Shown here: piece after piece, positions 1 through 7,115 of the stretch
Layout of the letters: each line of letters starts with the position of its first letter
Position numbering within the stretch: position 1 is the stretch's first letter
NCBI GenBank assembly: GCA_964613235.1
Contig: CAZTGM010000034.1
Span: 1 to 19,194, forward strand
Source of the DNA: J005 sp964613235
GTDB taxonomy: Bacteria > Pseudomonadota > Zetaproteobacteria > Mariprofundales > Mariprofundaceae
Reading direction: 5' to 3'
DNA: 19,194 bases
Translations under genes and position numbers: made by a program
Notes under the pieces: model-generated
What the model saw: only the letters and a program-made list of their open reading frames with translations
Database searches by the model: none
Told to the model about the DNA's origin: nothing

Positions 1-91
1 TCACCACCGGCACCGGTGCCTCCGGCGAAATGCGCGACACATCGCCCCAGATAAATTCATCCACAATAATATCGCCAATGACCAGTATCAC
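1..91 (-). CDS. hldE: D-glycero-beta-D-manno-heptose-7-phosphate kinase, N-terminal fragment (window edge)
   Basis: Only the first 30 codons are visible; the gene runs off the left edge. The translation begins with the hydrophobic strand ILVIGDIIVDEFIWGDV and continues SRISPEAPVPVV. This is the hallmark N-terminus of the RfaE/HldE ribokinase-fold kinases (GD..LD...G...RISPEAPVPV). The enzyme phosphorylates heptose-7-phosphate on the cytosolic route to ADP-heptose, the donor used by the heptosyltransferases elsewhere in this window. The start is GTG at 89-91: an in-frame TAA lies five codons upstream, and GGAGG sits six bases before it (98-102). Whether this is the bifunctional HldE or the kinase-only HldA (RfaE1) cannot be decided from the fragment. 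It is the last gene seen of the minus-strand block starting near 5838. Confidence 0.85.
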   Translation of the reverse strand, partial: MILVIGDIIVDEFIWGDVSRISPEAPVPVV

Positions 92-159
92 GCTGCGCCT
101 CCCGCCTTACGGCCACGAATATAACCCTCTGCATCCATCCCGCAATGCATGGCATTCAT
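88..159 (-). CDS. Possible 23-residue peptide linking wecE and hldE
   Basis: A 23-codon ORF fills the gap between wecE and the heptose kinase exactly. Its ATG (157-159) overlaps the wecE stop as ATGA, and its TGA (88-90) overlaps the kinase GTG start as GTGA. The peptide starts MNAMHCGMDAEGYI and ends in a basic, Gly/Ala-rich tail (RGRKAGGAA). I do not recognise it. The hldE Shine-Dalgarno sequence lies inside its 3' end, so it could serve mainly to carry ribosomes from wecE to hldE. No strong ribosome binding site of its own is visible. It may be a chance ORF in a 64-base gap. Confidence 0.25.
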   Translation of the reverse strand: MNAMHCGMDAEGYIRGRKAGGAA

Positions 160-1292
160 AACCAGTATGCCTGCACCTGCCGGATCACTTCATGCTGCTG
201 TGCTTCCAGCCCCAGCCACAGTGGCAAACGGACTAGGCGCTCCGCGTACTGTTCCGTTACCGGCAGGCTGCCCGCAGTGCGGCAGAAACGTTGTCCGGCC
301 GGTGCCAGATGCAATGGCACGTAATGAAACACACACATGATGCCGTGCTGCTTCATGGCATGGATAAAATCCGTGCGCTGTGCGGCATCGGCCAGCAGCA
401 GGTAATACATATGCGCATTATGCTGGCAGGATGCCGGAATCACCGGCCGCCGGAGATTCCCTGTCTGTTCCAGCTTGCTGAATGCCTCATGATACCTCTG
501 CCAGATATGCAGCCGTCGCCCGGTAATCGTTTCGGCATGATTGAGCTGCCCCCATAGAAATGCGGCAATCAGTTCACCCGGCAGAAACGAGGAACCGACA
601 TCCACCCAGGTATACTTGTCCACCTCGCCACGAAAAAAGCGACTGCGATCCGTACCCTTCTCCCACAGGATTTCCGCCCGTTCGACAAATCGCGAATCAT
701 TGATCAGCAGGGCACCGCCTTCACCGGCAATGACATTCTTGGTTTCGTGAAAACTGAATGCCGCCAGATGCCCGATACTACCCAGCGGTTTGCCCTTGTA
801 TGCCGACATCACACCTTGCGCCGCATCTTCGATCACATACAGGCCATGACGCTCGGCAATATCCATGATCACATCCATCTCACAGGCCACGCCGGCATAA
901 TGCACAACCACAATGGCCCGTGTTTTGTCCGTGATCGCGGCCTCGATCAAGCGCTCATCCATATTCAGCGTATCTTCACGAATATCGACAAACACTGGTA
1001 CGGCACCACGCAACACAAAGGCATTGGCCGTGGAAACAAAGGTATAGGAAGGCATGATAACTTCATCACCGGGCTGCAGATCCAGCAGCAATGCCGCCAT
1101 CTCCAGTGCCGCCGTGCAGGAATGCGTGAGCAGTGCCTTTTCGCAACCGGTATGCTGTTCCAGCCATTGCTGGCAACGGCGCGTGAACGGTCCATCACCG
1201 GCAAGCTGACCATGACGGTGTGCCTGCCGGATATAGCGCAACTCATCGCCGGTCATATACGGCTTGTTGAACGGAATGGACGGTGCAATCAT
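156..1292 (-). CDS. wecE: dTDP-4-amino-4,6-dideoxygalactose transaminase (WecE/RffA)
   Basis: A 378-residue PLP-dependent DegT/DnrJ/EryC1 aminotransferase that converts dTDP-4-keto-6-deoxyglucose to dTDP-4-amino-4,6-dideoxygalactose (dTDP-Fuc4N) in the cytosol. Similarity to enterobacterial WecE is strong along the whole length, recalled from family knowledge: GDGPFTRRCQQWLEQ near 33, AALEMAALLLDLQPGDEVIM near 61, PSYTFVSTANAFVLRGA near 81, EDAAQGVMS near 155 with the cofactor-binding Asp156, FSFHETKN with the Schiff-base Lys185, and VDKYTW further on. Length matches the family (about 376). The ATG at 1290-1292 overlaps the GT39 stop as ATGA; reading farther upstream would add 43 residues that lie inside the GT39 gene and do not resemble the family. 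It sits beside a WecD-like acetyltransferase gene, as in the enterobacterial common antigen cluster. The dTDP-glucose synthesis genes (rmlA, rmlB) are not in this window. Confidence 0.93.
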   Translation of the reverse strand: MIAPSIPFNKPYMTGDELRYIRQAHRHGQLAGDGPFTRRCQQWLEQHTGCEKALLTHSCTAALEMAALLLDLQPGDEVIMPSYTFVSTANAFVLRGAVPVFVDIREDTLNMDERLIEAAITDKTRAIVVVHYAGVACEMDVIMDIAERHGLYVIEDAAQGVMSAYKGKPLGSIGHLAAFSFHETKNVIAGEGGALLINDSRFVERAEILWEKGTDRSRFFRGEVDKYTWVDVGSSFLPGELIAAFLWGQLNHAETITGRRLHIWQRYHEAFSKLEQTGNLRRPVIPASCQHNAHMYYLLLADAAQRTDFIHAMKQHGIMCVFHYVPLHLAPAGQRFCRTAGSLPVTEQYAERLVRLPLWLGLEAQQHEVIRQVQAYWL

Positions 1293-2665
1293 TCGTTTCC
1301 CCGCCAATACAGATATACATGATCGCCGCGCAAACGCCAGGTCTTGACTAGCCGCCCCAACGCCGGCGTCGGTGTCTCCGCCAGCACATAGACGCCTTTT
1401 TCCCGACCACGATACCACCATATCGGCTCGCGATCCTGCCGCCAGACATCAATATAGGCTGCAATGGCCAGCCCGGTAGCCACATCATTCTGTGTGCGCA
1501 GCGGTGCATTATCTGTCATACGCATGATCTCTTCGGCCACGGCCTTCACATCACGTTCAGGACGCCAGTCCTTGATATAGGGTAAAATCCCCACGCTGTA
1601 GGGAATCTTGATCAGGACCACCAGACCAATCACCATCATCGCCTGCCGCAAACGAGCAGCATCCACCTGCAATAACAGCCCACTCAGCAACAGGGCCATT
1701 AACCCATATAGCGGTACCAGATAACGCGGCGTGGCCCCGGCCGAAAACCAGAAAGGCAACAGACATGCCAGCAAAATCCACAACAGCGTTTGTACATCTT
1801 CCGTCAAGGCAAACTGCTGCTTTCGCCGCAACCACCACCATAGCAGCAATAATGATACAGGCAGCGCACGGAAGGCAAAGAGCAGCGGATAACTCAGCCA
1901 GTGCCACAGATAATCAAGCAGGCTGAATCCGGCAAAATTACGCAACGCATCCCGAACGGTTGTCGTCGCTGTACTCTCACCCTCGGGCACGATCAAAGCC
2001 TGCCACAGCACGGGCACCGCCAGCGCCAGTAATGCAGGCAAGACAAACAAGGGTTGCTTCAGCAGCCTCCATCGCTGCAAACGCCACAGCAGCGCCAGGC
2101 CGGCTATGCCATACAAGGCATAGGCCGTGATGTTTTTGGTCATGAAGGCCAGTGAAATCGCAACCAGTGACAGAAGCAACCAGCCAACATGCTCCTCCGC
2201 CATGGCACGCCACAGCAGCACGATGGATGAGAAAATAAAACAGCCAAACAAGGCATCGACATAACCCAACCAGCCGTACCAGAATGCCACTTCCCCCATG
2301 GACAGATAGACCAGTGCTGCCATCCAGCCGACTCCCAGTCTGTCCCTGAACAACCATGCCGCAAACCATGCCGCCATACCCGCACTCAGCCATGTGGCGA
2401 ACACGGAAACCAGGCGTATGGCAATATCCACATGTTCCCAGCCAATCAGCTGACTGATCACAATCACCGGCCAGTGCCAGAGTGGTGAATGCGGCCAGAC
2501 TGCGCCGAAAATCGACGGATGCAGCCAGTCATCGCGCACAAACATTTCATAGGACTTGATGGCCATCAACCCTTCTTCGCCGACATATTGCATAATCGGC
2601 AAGGGCAACAGCATCAACACGGCGGCCAACAGCGCCAGATTTCGACACGATAAACTGGTCATCAT
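1289..2665 (-). CDS. GT39/ArnT-like integral membrane glycosyltransferase
   Basis: A 458-residue, strongly hydrophobic protein with about ten or eleven predicted membrane spans and a polar C-terminal region of about 90 residues. The first periplasmic loop contains GEEGLMAIKSYEMF (about 29-42) followed by DDWLHP and HSPLWHW. This is the layout of the GT39/PMT/ArnT superfamily, in which an acidic pair (here E30-E31) after the first helix is catalytic and is followed by a K/HxPL motif. Such enzymes take a sugar from a polyprenyl-phosphate carrier and attach it to a periplasmic acceptor such as lipid A, core or protein. ATG at 2663-2665 shares one base with the acetyltransferase stop (TGATG); a TTG one codon upstream is a less likely start. 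It lies next to a polyprenyl-phosphate GT2 and Fuc4N genes, so its donor is probably undecaprenyl-phosphate-linked Fuc4N or its acetylated form. The acceptor is unknown. Confidence 0.78.
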   Translation of the reverse strand: MMTSLSCRNLALLAAVLMLLPLPIMQYVGEEGLMAIKSYEMFVRDDWLHPSIFGAVWPHSPLWHWPVIVISQLIGWEHVDIAIRLVSVFATWLSAGMAAWFAAWLFRDRLGVGWMAALVYLSMGEVAFWYGWLGYVDALFGCFIFSSIVLLWRAMAEEHVGWLLLSLVAISLAFMTKNITAYALYGIAGLALLWRLQRWRLLKQPLFVLPALLALAVPVLWQALIVPEGESTATTTVRDALRNFAGFSLLDYLWHWLSYPLLFAFRALPVSLLLLWWWLRRKQQFALTEDVQTLLWILLACLLPFWFSAGATPRYLVPLYGLMALLLSGLLLQVDAARLRQAMMVIGLVVLIKIPYSVGILPYIKDWRPERDVKAVAEEIMRMTDNAPLRTQNDVATGLAIAAYIDVWRQDREPIWWYRGREKGVYVLAETPTPALGRLVKTWRLRGDHVYLYWRGNE

Positions 2666-3339
2666 CAACGTGTCAGCCTGTGATACACATCCACAGCCCG
2701 CCGGACACGAAAGCCCAGTGATGCATAGAGATTCAGCGCCGCCAGATTCGCCGCCGAGATCGAACTGCGCAGCTCGTCTGCACCCTGTTGAAACAGGTGA
2801 CTGCAGACAGCCGACCAGAAATAACGTGCCAGCCCATGCCCCCGCACGCTCGCATGCATCGCATGCAATACCAGCACACGATCCTTGTGCGCAATAAAAC
2901 CGGCCGGCTCACCCTGATAGCTCAGCGCAAACACACCTCCTCCCTGCCGATACAATTGCTGCAGCCATTTTCGGTAACGCTGGTCCGCGGCATCATCAGC
3001 AAGATTGAAATCGCGATGAAAGCGCCCATAAACAAAACTGCCGTCACACATATCCAGTAATACATCCAGTGAATCGGCCGGCATCACCCGGCAATCAGGA
3101 TGTTCATAAAGATGCAAATCGTCCTTGCGACAAACCGGAGTGAGCAGGGTGTCGACATAATAAAATCCGAAGCGATGCAATAATGCCTTATCTGCCAGCG
3201 GATCAACCTTGAGTGTATAATGTCCGGGCTGTTTTTCTGCCTGATGCAAAGCCTGCTCTGATACGGAAACGATCTCATAGCAATCAACGCCAAACGTTTC
3301 ACTATCCCAAGGCACCGGCGTTATTATATCAGTTTGCAT
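2665..3339 (-). CDS. WecD-like GNAT acetyltransferase for a dTDP-4-amino sugar
   Basis: A 224-residue protein, the same length as E. coli WecD (RffC), which N-acetylates dTDP-Fuc4N. The N-terminus has the WDSETFGV segment (11-18) seen in amino-sugar acetyltransferases of this type. A GRFHRDFNL stretch (105-113) is followed by RYRKWLQQ (121-128), also typical of the group. The C-terminal GNAT fold shows the acetyl-CoA loop RGHGLA (166-171) and the helix NLAALNLYASLGF (198-210). The ATG at 3337-3339 lies three bases after the GT2 stop. Adjacency to wecE supports a dTDP-Fuc4N substrate, but overall similarity to WecD is moderate. It may attach a different acyl group or act on a related 4-amino sugar, as FdtC-type enzymes do. 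Confidence 0.78.
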   Translation of the reverse strand: MQTDIITPVPWDSETFGVDCYEIVSVSEQALHQAEKQPGHYTLKVDPLADKALLHRFGFYYVDTLLTPVCRKDDLHLYEHPDCRVMPADSLDVLLDMCDGSFVYGRFHRDFNLADDAADQRYRKWLQQLYRQGGGVFALSYQGEPAGFIAHKDRVLVLHAMHASVRGHGLARYFWSAVCSHLFQQGADELRSSISAANLAALNLYASLGFRVRRAVDVYHRLTR

Positions 3340-3342
3340 ATT

Positions 3343-4263
3343 CTAGAAAGTCTTGTGATTGATAACGTACAGTGGTCGTTTCTTGGTTTCATCGAATGTC
3401 TTGCCCAGATAAATGCCAATAATGCCCAGATTGGCAATAATCATGCCGCCAAGAAAATACAGCGACACCATCAGGCTGCTCCAGCCCATAACCGGAATGT
3501 CATACAATCCGGCATAAACAAGCAGCGCAATACCCGCCAAAAAGGAGAGCCCGGCAATCGTAAAACCTAACTTAATCGACATCCGCAACGGCTTGTCAGA
3601 ATAAGCAATGATCGTATCTGTCGCCAGGCTTAACAATTTGCGAAACGTATACGTTGATTCGCCGCTATAACGGGCTGCATGCGCCACATCGACAGTTGCG
3701 ACAGGAAAACCCAGCCACTCCATCATTCCCGGCAGAAAGCGCAGACCTTCACGCAGCTGACGCACATTCTCGGCCACCTTGGCGGACATGATCCTGAAAT
3801 TCCCCACCTTCGGGTCATAATCCATATCAGTCAGATAATTGAACAGTCGATAGAACAACAGTGATGACAGGCGTTTCTCCACCACATCCTGACGCCCCAT
3901 ACGACGCGCCAGCACGACATCAGCCCCCTGTTGTGCCCTGGCATACAAACGGGGAATCTCCTCAGGCTGATCCTGCAGGTCGCAATCCATCACGACGACC
4001 CAGTCGCCTCTGGCATAATCGATACCTGCCGTAATAGCATGATGCTGACCGAAGTTGCGCGACAACTGGATACCCTTGATACGCGAATCCTGCACCGCCA
4101 GTTCCTGAATGATCTTCCAGGATGCATCTCCGCCACAGTCCTCAACCAGAATGCACTCAAAATCATCCGTAATACTTTCCAGCGAGGTTTTCAAACGCCG
4201 ATACAACTCGTCCAGACAGTCTTCTGCCTTATAAACCGGAATCACAACCGATAGGTGCGCCAT
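3343..4263 (-). CDS. GtrB/ArnC-like polyprenyl-phosphate glycosyltransferase (GT2)
   Basis: A 306-residue protein with a cytosolic GT-A domain and two C-terminal membrane helices (about 228-252 and 262-290), the architecture of GtrB, ArnC and DPM1-like synthases. Motifs: LSVVIPVYKAEDCLDELY at the start, nucleotide-binding LVEDCGGDAS (39-48), QLSRNFGQHHAITAG (66-80), the metal site DCDLQD (93-98, a variant of DADLQD) and a positively charged juxtamembrane segment before the first helix. Such enzymes move a nucleotide-activated sugar onto undecaprenyl phosphate at the inner face of the membrane. Together with the downstream GT39 it forms a loader/transferase pair. ATG at 4261-4263, 71 bases after the preceding methyltransferase gene. 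The sugar is inferred from the neighbours to be a Fuc4N derivative; the sequence alone does not fix it. Confidence 0.85.
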   Translation of the reverse strand: MAHLSVVIPVYKAEDCLDELYRRLKTSLESITDDFECILVEDCGGDASWKIIQELAVQDSRIKGIQLSRNFGQHHAITAGIDYARGDWVVVMDCDLQDQPEEIPRLYARAQQGADVVLARRMGRQDVVEKRLSSLLFYRLFNYLTDMDYDPKVGNFRIMSAKVAENVRQLREGLRFLPGMMEWLGFPVATVDVAHAARYSGESTYTFRKLLSLATDTIIAYSDKPLRMSIKLGFTIAGLSFLAGIALLVYAGLYDIPVMGWSSLMVSLYFLGGMIIANLGIIGIYLGKTFDETKKRPLYVINHKTF

Positions 4264-4334
4264 GGGGCAAATGGTACACTGTTATCGTGACGAAAACACG
4301 TCCCGACCATCGCCTATATTCCAGCCGCATGCTG

Positions 4335-4958
4335 TCATGCCAACCGACATTGCAGAATGGCATGGTCATACGGAATATTCAGCAAATCGGGACGAACCGA
4401 CAATGCCGTCTGCGGGAAAGATGCTTCTGCCAACGCCTGATAGCCCTCCGGTTCCCGGACATTCTGCCCCCGATCCTTGCCAATGATCCAGCGCGCTAAC
4501 ATCGACTGTGATGCCACATACGTCGGATCAATCGTCAACAACATGCCACCCGGTTTCAAAGCTGAAGCAGCCAATGCAAACAACATACATGCCTCTTCAT
4601 CATCCAGGTGATGTAGCAAACCAAATGCAAGAACCAGATCAAATTTACCCATATCTTTCAGCGTGGCCTCGCGCACCATTTCGGCACGAAAAACACCGCG
4701 TTCTCCGAAGCGTGCTTTGGCCTGGGCCACATAGACTGCAGAAGCATCAAAGCCAGTATACTCAACCTGGGCAGGCAAATGCCGCAAAATTTCAGCCGTA
4801 CCACAACCGATATCCAGCATGCGTCGACCAGCCATAGGAGGAAAATAATCCCTGACCAGTATGCGACGCGCCTTCTCTGCTCCGACCATACGCTGGGCCA
4901 GATTATAGATCGCCGGATGTGAAAAAATACTCCTGATACCTGAAGTAATCTGCGCCAT
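4335..4958 (-). CDS. Class I SAM-dependent methyltransferase
   Basis: A 207-residue methyltransferase with a full Rossmann-type SAM site: motif I MLDIGCGTAEIL (about 47-58), the acidic end of strand 2 at YTGFDAS, motif IV DLVLAFGLLHHLDD, and the post-motif LKPGGMLLTIDP. The substrate is not evident. Small free-standing enzymes like this in LPS clusters often O-methylate sugars or aminosugars. The ATG at 4956-4958 begins one base after the stop of the preceding methyltransferase gene; a TTG at 4985 would lengthen it by nine residues. It is second in the block from about 5838, between another methyltransferase and the GtrB-like GT2. Confidence 0.8.
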   Translation of the reverse strand: MAQITSGIRSIFSHPAIYNLAQRMVGAEKARRILVRDYFPPMAGRRMLDIGCGTAEILRHLPAQVEYTGFDASAVYVAQAKARFGERGVFRAEMVREATLKDMGKFDLVLAFGLLHHLDDEEACMLFALAASALKPGGMLLTIDPTYVASQSMLARWIIGKDRGQNVREPEGYQALAEASFPQTALSVRPDLLNIPYDHAILQCRLA

Positions 4959-4959
4959 G

Positions 4960-5799
4960 TCACCCAGTTCCTTTACGGATTTCAAAAATCATTGGTGTCG
5001 ACATGGAAGGAGGAAGGTAACGAATCCACTCCCCCAGTCCACTGGCCATCACCCATGATGCCACTTTCATCACAAAGCCCTGATGACGTTCCTTAAACAA
5101 GGGGTCACTGTTCAATCGCTGCAGCGCCCTATAGAGCAAGGCTTTCTCAAAACAGCAGCGCAACCCCCGTTTACGACAGTAAGTCCGAACATCCCTGCTG
5201 GAAATAAAATTCAGTGACTCCCAGATTTCCGGATCACTTGAAGCAGGCAAAAACAGGCGCCGACTCAAACGCGGAAAATGTCGCAACACCGGCACACCAT
5301 AGTGAGGCTCATAAGGAATCGAATAATTCGGGCAGGCATGCACCATGACACCCGCCGCATCAAGCACAGAGGCCATGGCCATCAGTGCTGTACGCCAGTC
5401 GGGAATATGCTCAATGACATTATTGCTGAAAATCAGGTCAAATTGACCATGCTTCCTCGCATCTAATTGCTGTGCCGGCTCATGAATAACCGGCAATTCC
5501 AGAACCTGGTAATGTTCAAGTATCGCCCTTTTCAGCTTTTCAAAGATACCGAAGCCACCCAATGCCGGCTCCAGTGCAGTCATCCGGTAACCTTCAGATC
5601 TCAGGAAAAGACTGGTCAGGCAAAGGCCGGCACCGACTTCAAGTATCGCCTTATCGGGGTGCAAATATCGACTGATTATTGACAGCGTCACCCTGCTTTC
5701 ATTGGCATAGGTCTCAAACATGGCCTCAATATCGTCAGCAGGCACCAACAATTTCGGTGCAATCTTCGCCACTGGAAGCGCATCCAGAAATCCTTCCAA
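4960..5799 (-). CDS. SAM-dependent methyltransferase, first gene of the Fuc4N-type block
   Basis: A class I methyltransferase of 279 residues from the first conventional start (TTG at 5797-5799). SAM-binding motif I is AILEVGAGLCLTSLFL, motif IV FDLIFSNNVIEHIPD, followed by MVHACPNYSIPYEPHYGVP. The NYSIPYEPHYG segment is typical of methyltransferases in surface-polysaccharide clusters; the substrate is unknown. The start is uncertain. The TTG has no good ribosome site, but the frame stays open for 16 more codons to a TGA at 5848-5850, and those codons read like protein (LTQEEQGRLHAR). GAGGTG (5844-5849) sits five bases before an in-frame ATT at 5836-5838, so the real protein may be 292 residues. 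It is transcribed divergently from lptF. Confidence 0.8.
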   Translation of the reverse strand: MEGFLDALPVAKIAPKLLVPADDIEAMFETYANESRVTLSIISRYLHPDKAILEVGAGLCLTSLFLRSEGYRMTALEPALGGFGIFEKLKRAILEHYQVLELPVIHEPAQQLDARKHGQFDLIFSNNVIEHIPDWRTALMAMASVLDAAGVMVHACPNYSIPYEPHYGVPVLRHFPRLSRRLFLPASSDPEIWESLNFISSRDVRTYCRKRGLRCCFEKALLYRALQRLNSDPLFKERHQGFVMKVASWVMASGLGEWIRYLPPSMSTPMIFEIRKGTG

Positions 5800-5874
5800 A
5801 CGTGCATGCAGCCGCCCTTGTTCTTCCTGTGTTAAAATCAGAACACCTCAATCGCAGCCAAAATCACTGCTCTC

Positions 5875-5902
5875 TTATCAAATAACCGGTAAATGCTAGC
5901 AT
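5875..5902 (+). promoter_or_regulatory. Candidate sigma70 promoter for lptF
   Basis: TTATCA (5875-5880, four of six matches to TTGACA) is followed after 16 bases by TAGCAT (5897-5902), which is preceded by TGC to make an extended -10. A transcript would begin near 5909, giving a leader of about 29 bases to the lptF ATG. The call rests on motif and position only. Confidence 0.4.
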
Positions 5903-5922
5903 GGCACGGATGGTGAATCCAA
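5893..5922 (-). promoter_or_regulatory. Candidate promoter for the methyltransferase-to-hldE block, sharing the -10 with lptF
   Basis: On the minus strand TTGGAT (5917-5922) is followed after 18 bases by TGC-TAGCAT, an extended -10 with its hexamer at 5893-5898. The -10 lies in ATGCTAGCAT (5893-5902), a perfect 10-bp palindrome, so the same bases give an extended -10 on both strands. Transcription would start near 5886. Confidence 0.35.
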
Positions 5923-5937
5923 AAATGGTAACGCAAC

Positions 5938-7098
5938 ATGATACTTGATCGCTATATTCTCCGCCTCTGGCTCGGCCCTTTCTTGGGTGGACTGGGTATT
6001 GTACTGGCCATCCTGTTACTCGGCCGCGCCCTGAAGCTGCTCGGTGAAATCGGCGAATCCATGCAGGCATGGGCCATCATGGCCGACCTGTTGCTGTTCA
6101 CTATGCCGTATTTTCTGTTGCTGACGATTCCGATGGCATTTTTTCTGTCCATGCAGAACACCATCACCACCCTGCAGCAAAACAGCGAAATGGATGCCCT
6201 GCGTGCATCCGGCATCTCATATTTCAGAATGTTCCGTAGCCTGCTTGCTGCCGCCATTCTGCTCTGGCTGGCGCTGAGCTGGGTGGCCATGAACTGGATG
6301 CCTCAAAGCCAGTTAAATTTCAACAATCTGCTACTCAAGGTTTATCAGCTTAAAGGAGCCATCAGCTTTTCACCGCAACGCTTCTCGCAAAACAACGGCC
6401 CTATCACGATCTACGTGGAGGGTGAAAGGAAAGACGGCGTCTATCAGGGGCTATTGCTGGAAGACAGGCGCCAGTCTACCCCCGTCTTTTACCTCGCCGA
6501 GGAGGCAGAGTTCCATTCAGCCGGCACACAATTGCAATTATTGCTACGTAATGGCACCCGGCTGGAAGGTGAAAGCGAAACACAGCGCATGCTCAGATTT
6601 GATGAATACAAGGTCACCATCCCTCTGCACACGGTGCACCTGAAAGCCCAGAAACTGGGCGAGCACCCGACCATGATGCTGCCCGGACAACTCTGGAGCT
6701 ATATGCATACGCAGGATGATCCCGTTGCTGTTGCCGAATGGAACCGACGCCTGACCCTGCCCATGCTGCTGCTATCCCTGTTCTTTTTTGCCCTGCCCCT
6801 GTCGCTGTCGCCGAAACGTTCCGGCAAGGCCGGTTCACTGCTTATCGGCATCGGCCTGCTGATTGTATTGTACAATATCCAGCTGATGTTGCATCGCCAG
6901 GTCAGTCAGGGTGAATTTGCCAGCTGGAGCATGTGGCTGGCGCAAACTATCCAGCTTGCCTTCGCCATGTACCTGTGGCGCAGGGCGGAGACCGATACCC
7001 TACCTGCATTTATCACGCAAAGTGGTGAAACTTTCTATCTGCTGCATCAATGGATCATGCAAAAACTGGGACGCCGACTGGAAGAGCCTGCGCCCTGA
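5938..7098 (+). CDS. lptF: LPS export ABC transporter permease LptF
   Basis: A 386-residue protein with the LptF/LptG (YjgP/YjgQ) layout: MILDRYILRLWLGPFLGG leading into the first helix, further helices to about residue 120, a periplasmic beta-rich domain (about 125-270), and three closing helices. The family signature EMDALRASGISYFRM (about 83-97) is present, as is EWNRRLTLPMLLLSLFFF, followed by ALPLSLSPKRSGKAG. LptF pairs with LptG and the LptB ATPase to pull LPS out of the inner membrane. RALKLLGEIGE and the PLSLSPKRSG loop favour LptF over LptG, but the assignment between these paralogues is not certain. It is the only plus-strand gene and no lptG follows; 17 bases after its stop the convergent GT4 gene ends. 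The ribosome site before the ATG is weak. Confidence 0.88.
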   Translation: MILDRYILRLWLGPFLGGLGIVLAILLLGRALKLLGEIGESMQAWAIMADLLLFTMPYFLLLTIPMAFFLSMQNTITTLQQNSEMDALRASGISYFRMFRSLLAAAILLWLALSWVAMNWMPQSQLNFNNLLLKVYQLKGAISFSPQRFSQNNGPITIYVEGERKDGVYQGLLLEDRRQSTPVFYLAEEAEFHSAGTQLQLLLRNGTRLEGESETQRMLRFDEYKVTIPLHTVHLKAQKLGEHPTMMLPGQLWSYMHTQDDPVAVAEWNRRLTLPMLLLSLFFFALPLSLSPKRSGKAGSLLIGIGLLIVLYNIQLMLHRQVSQGEFASWSMWLAQTIQLAFAMYLWRRAETDTLPAFITQSGETFYLLHQWIMQKLGRRLEEPAP

Positions 7099-7115
7099 TG
7101 TGACCGGGCATCCCA

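Noticed and set aside
4264..4334. Possible promoter or small gene in the 71-base gap before the GtrB-like GT2
   Set aside because: No -35/-10 pair at acceptable spacing; the short frame starting at an ATG just after the methyltransferase stop runs into the GT2 gene out of frame and looks random.
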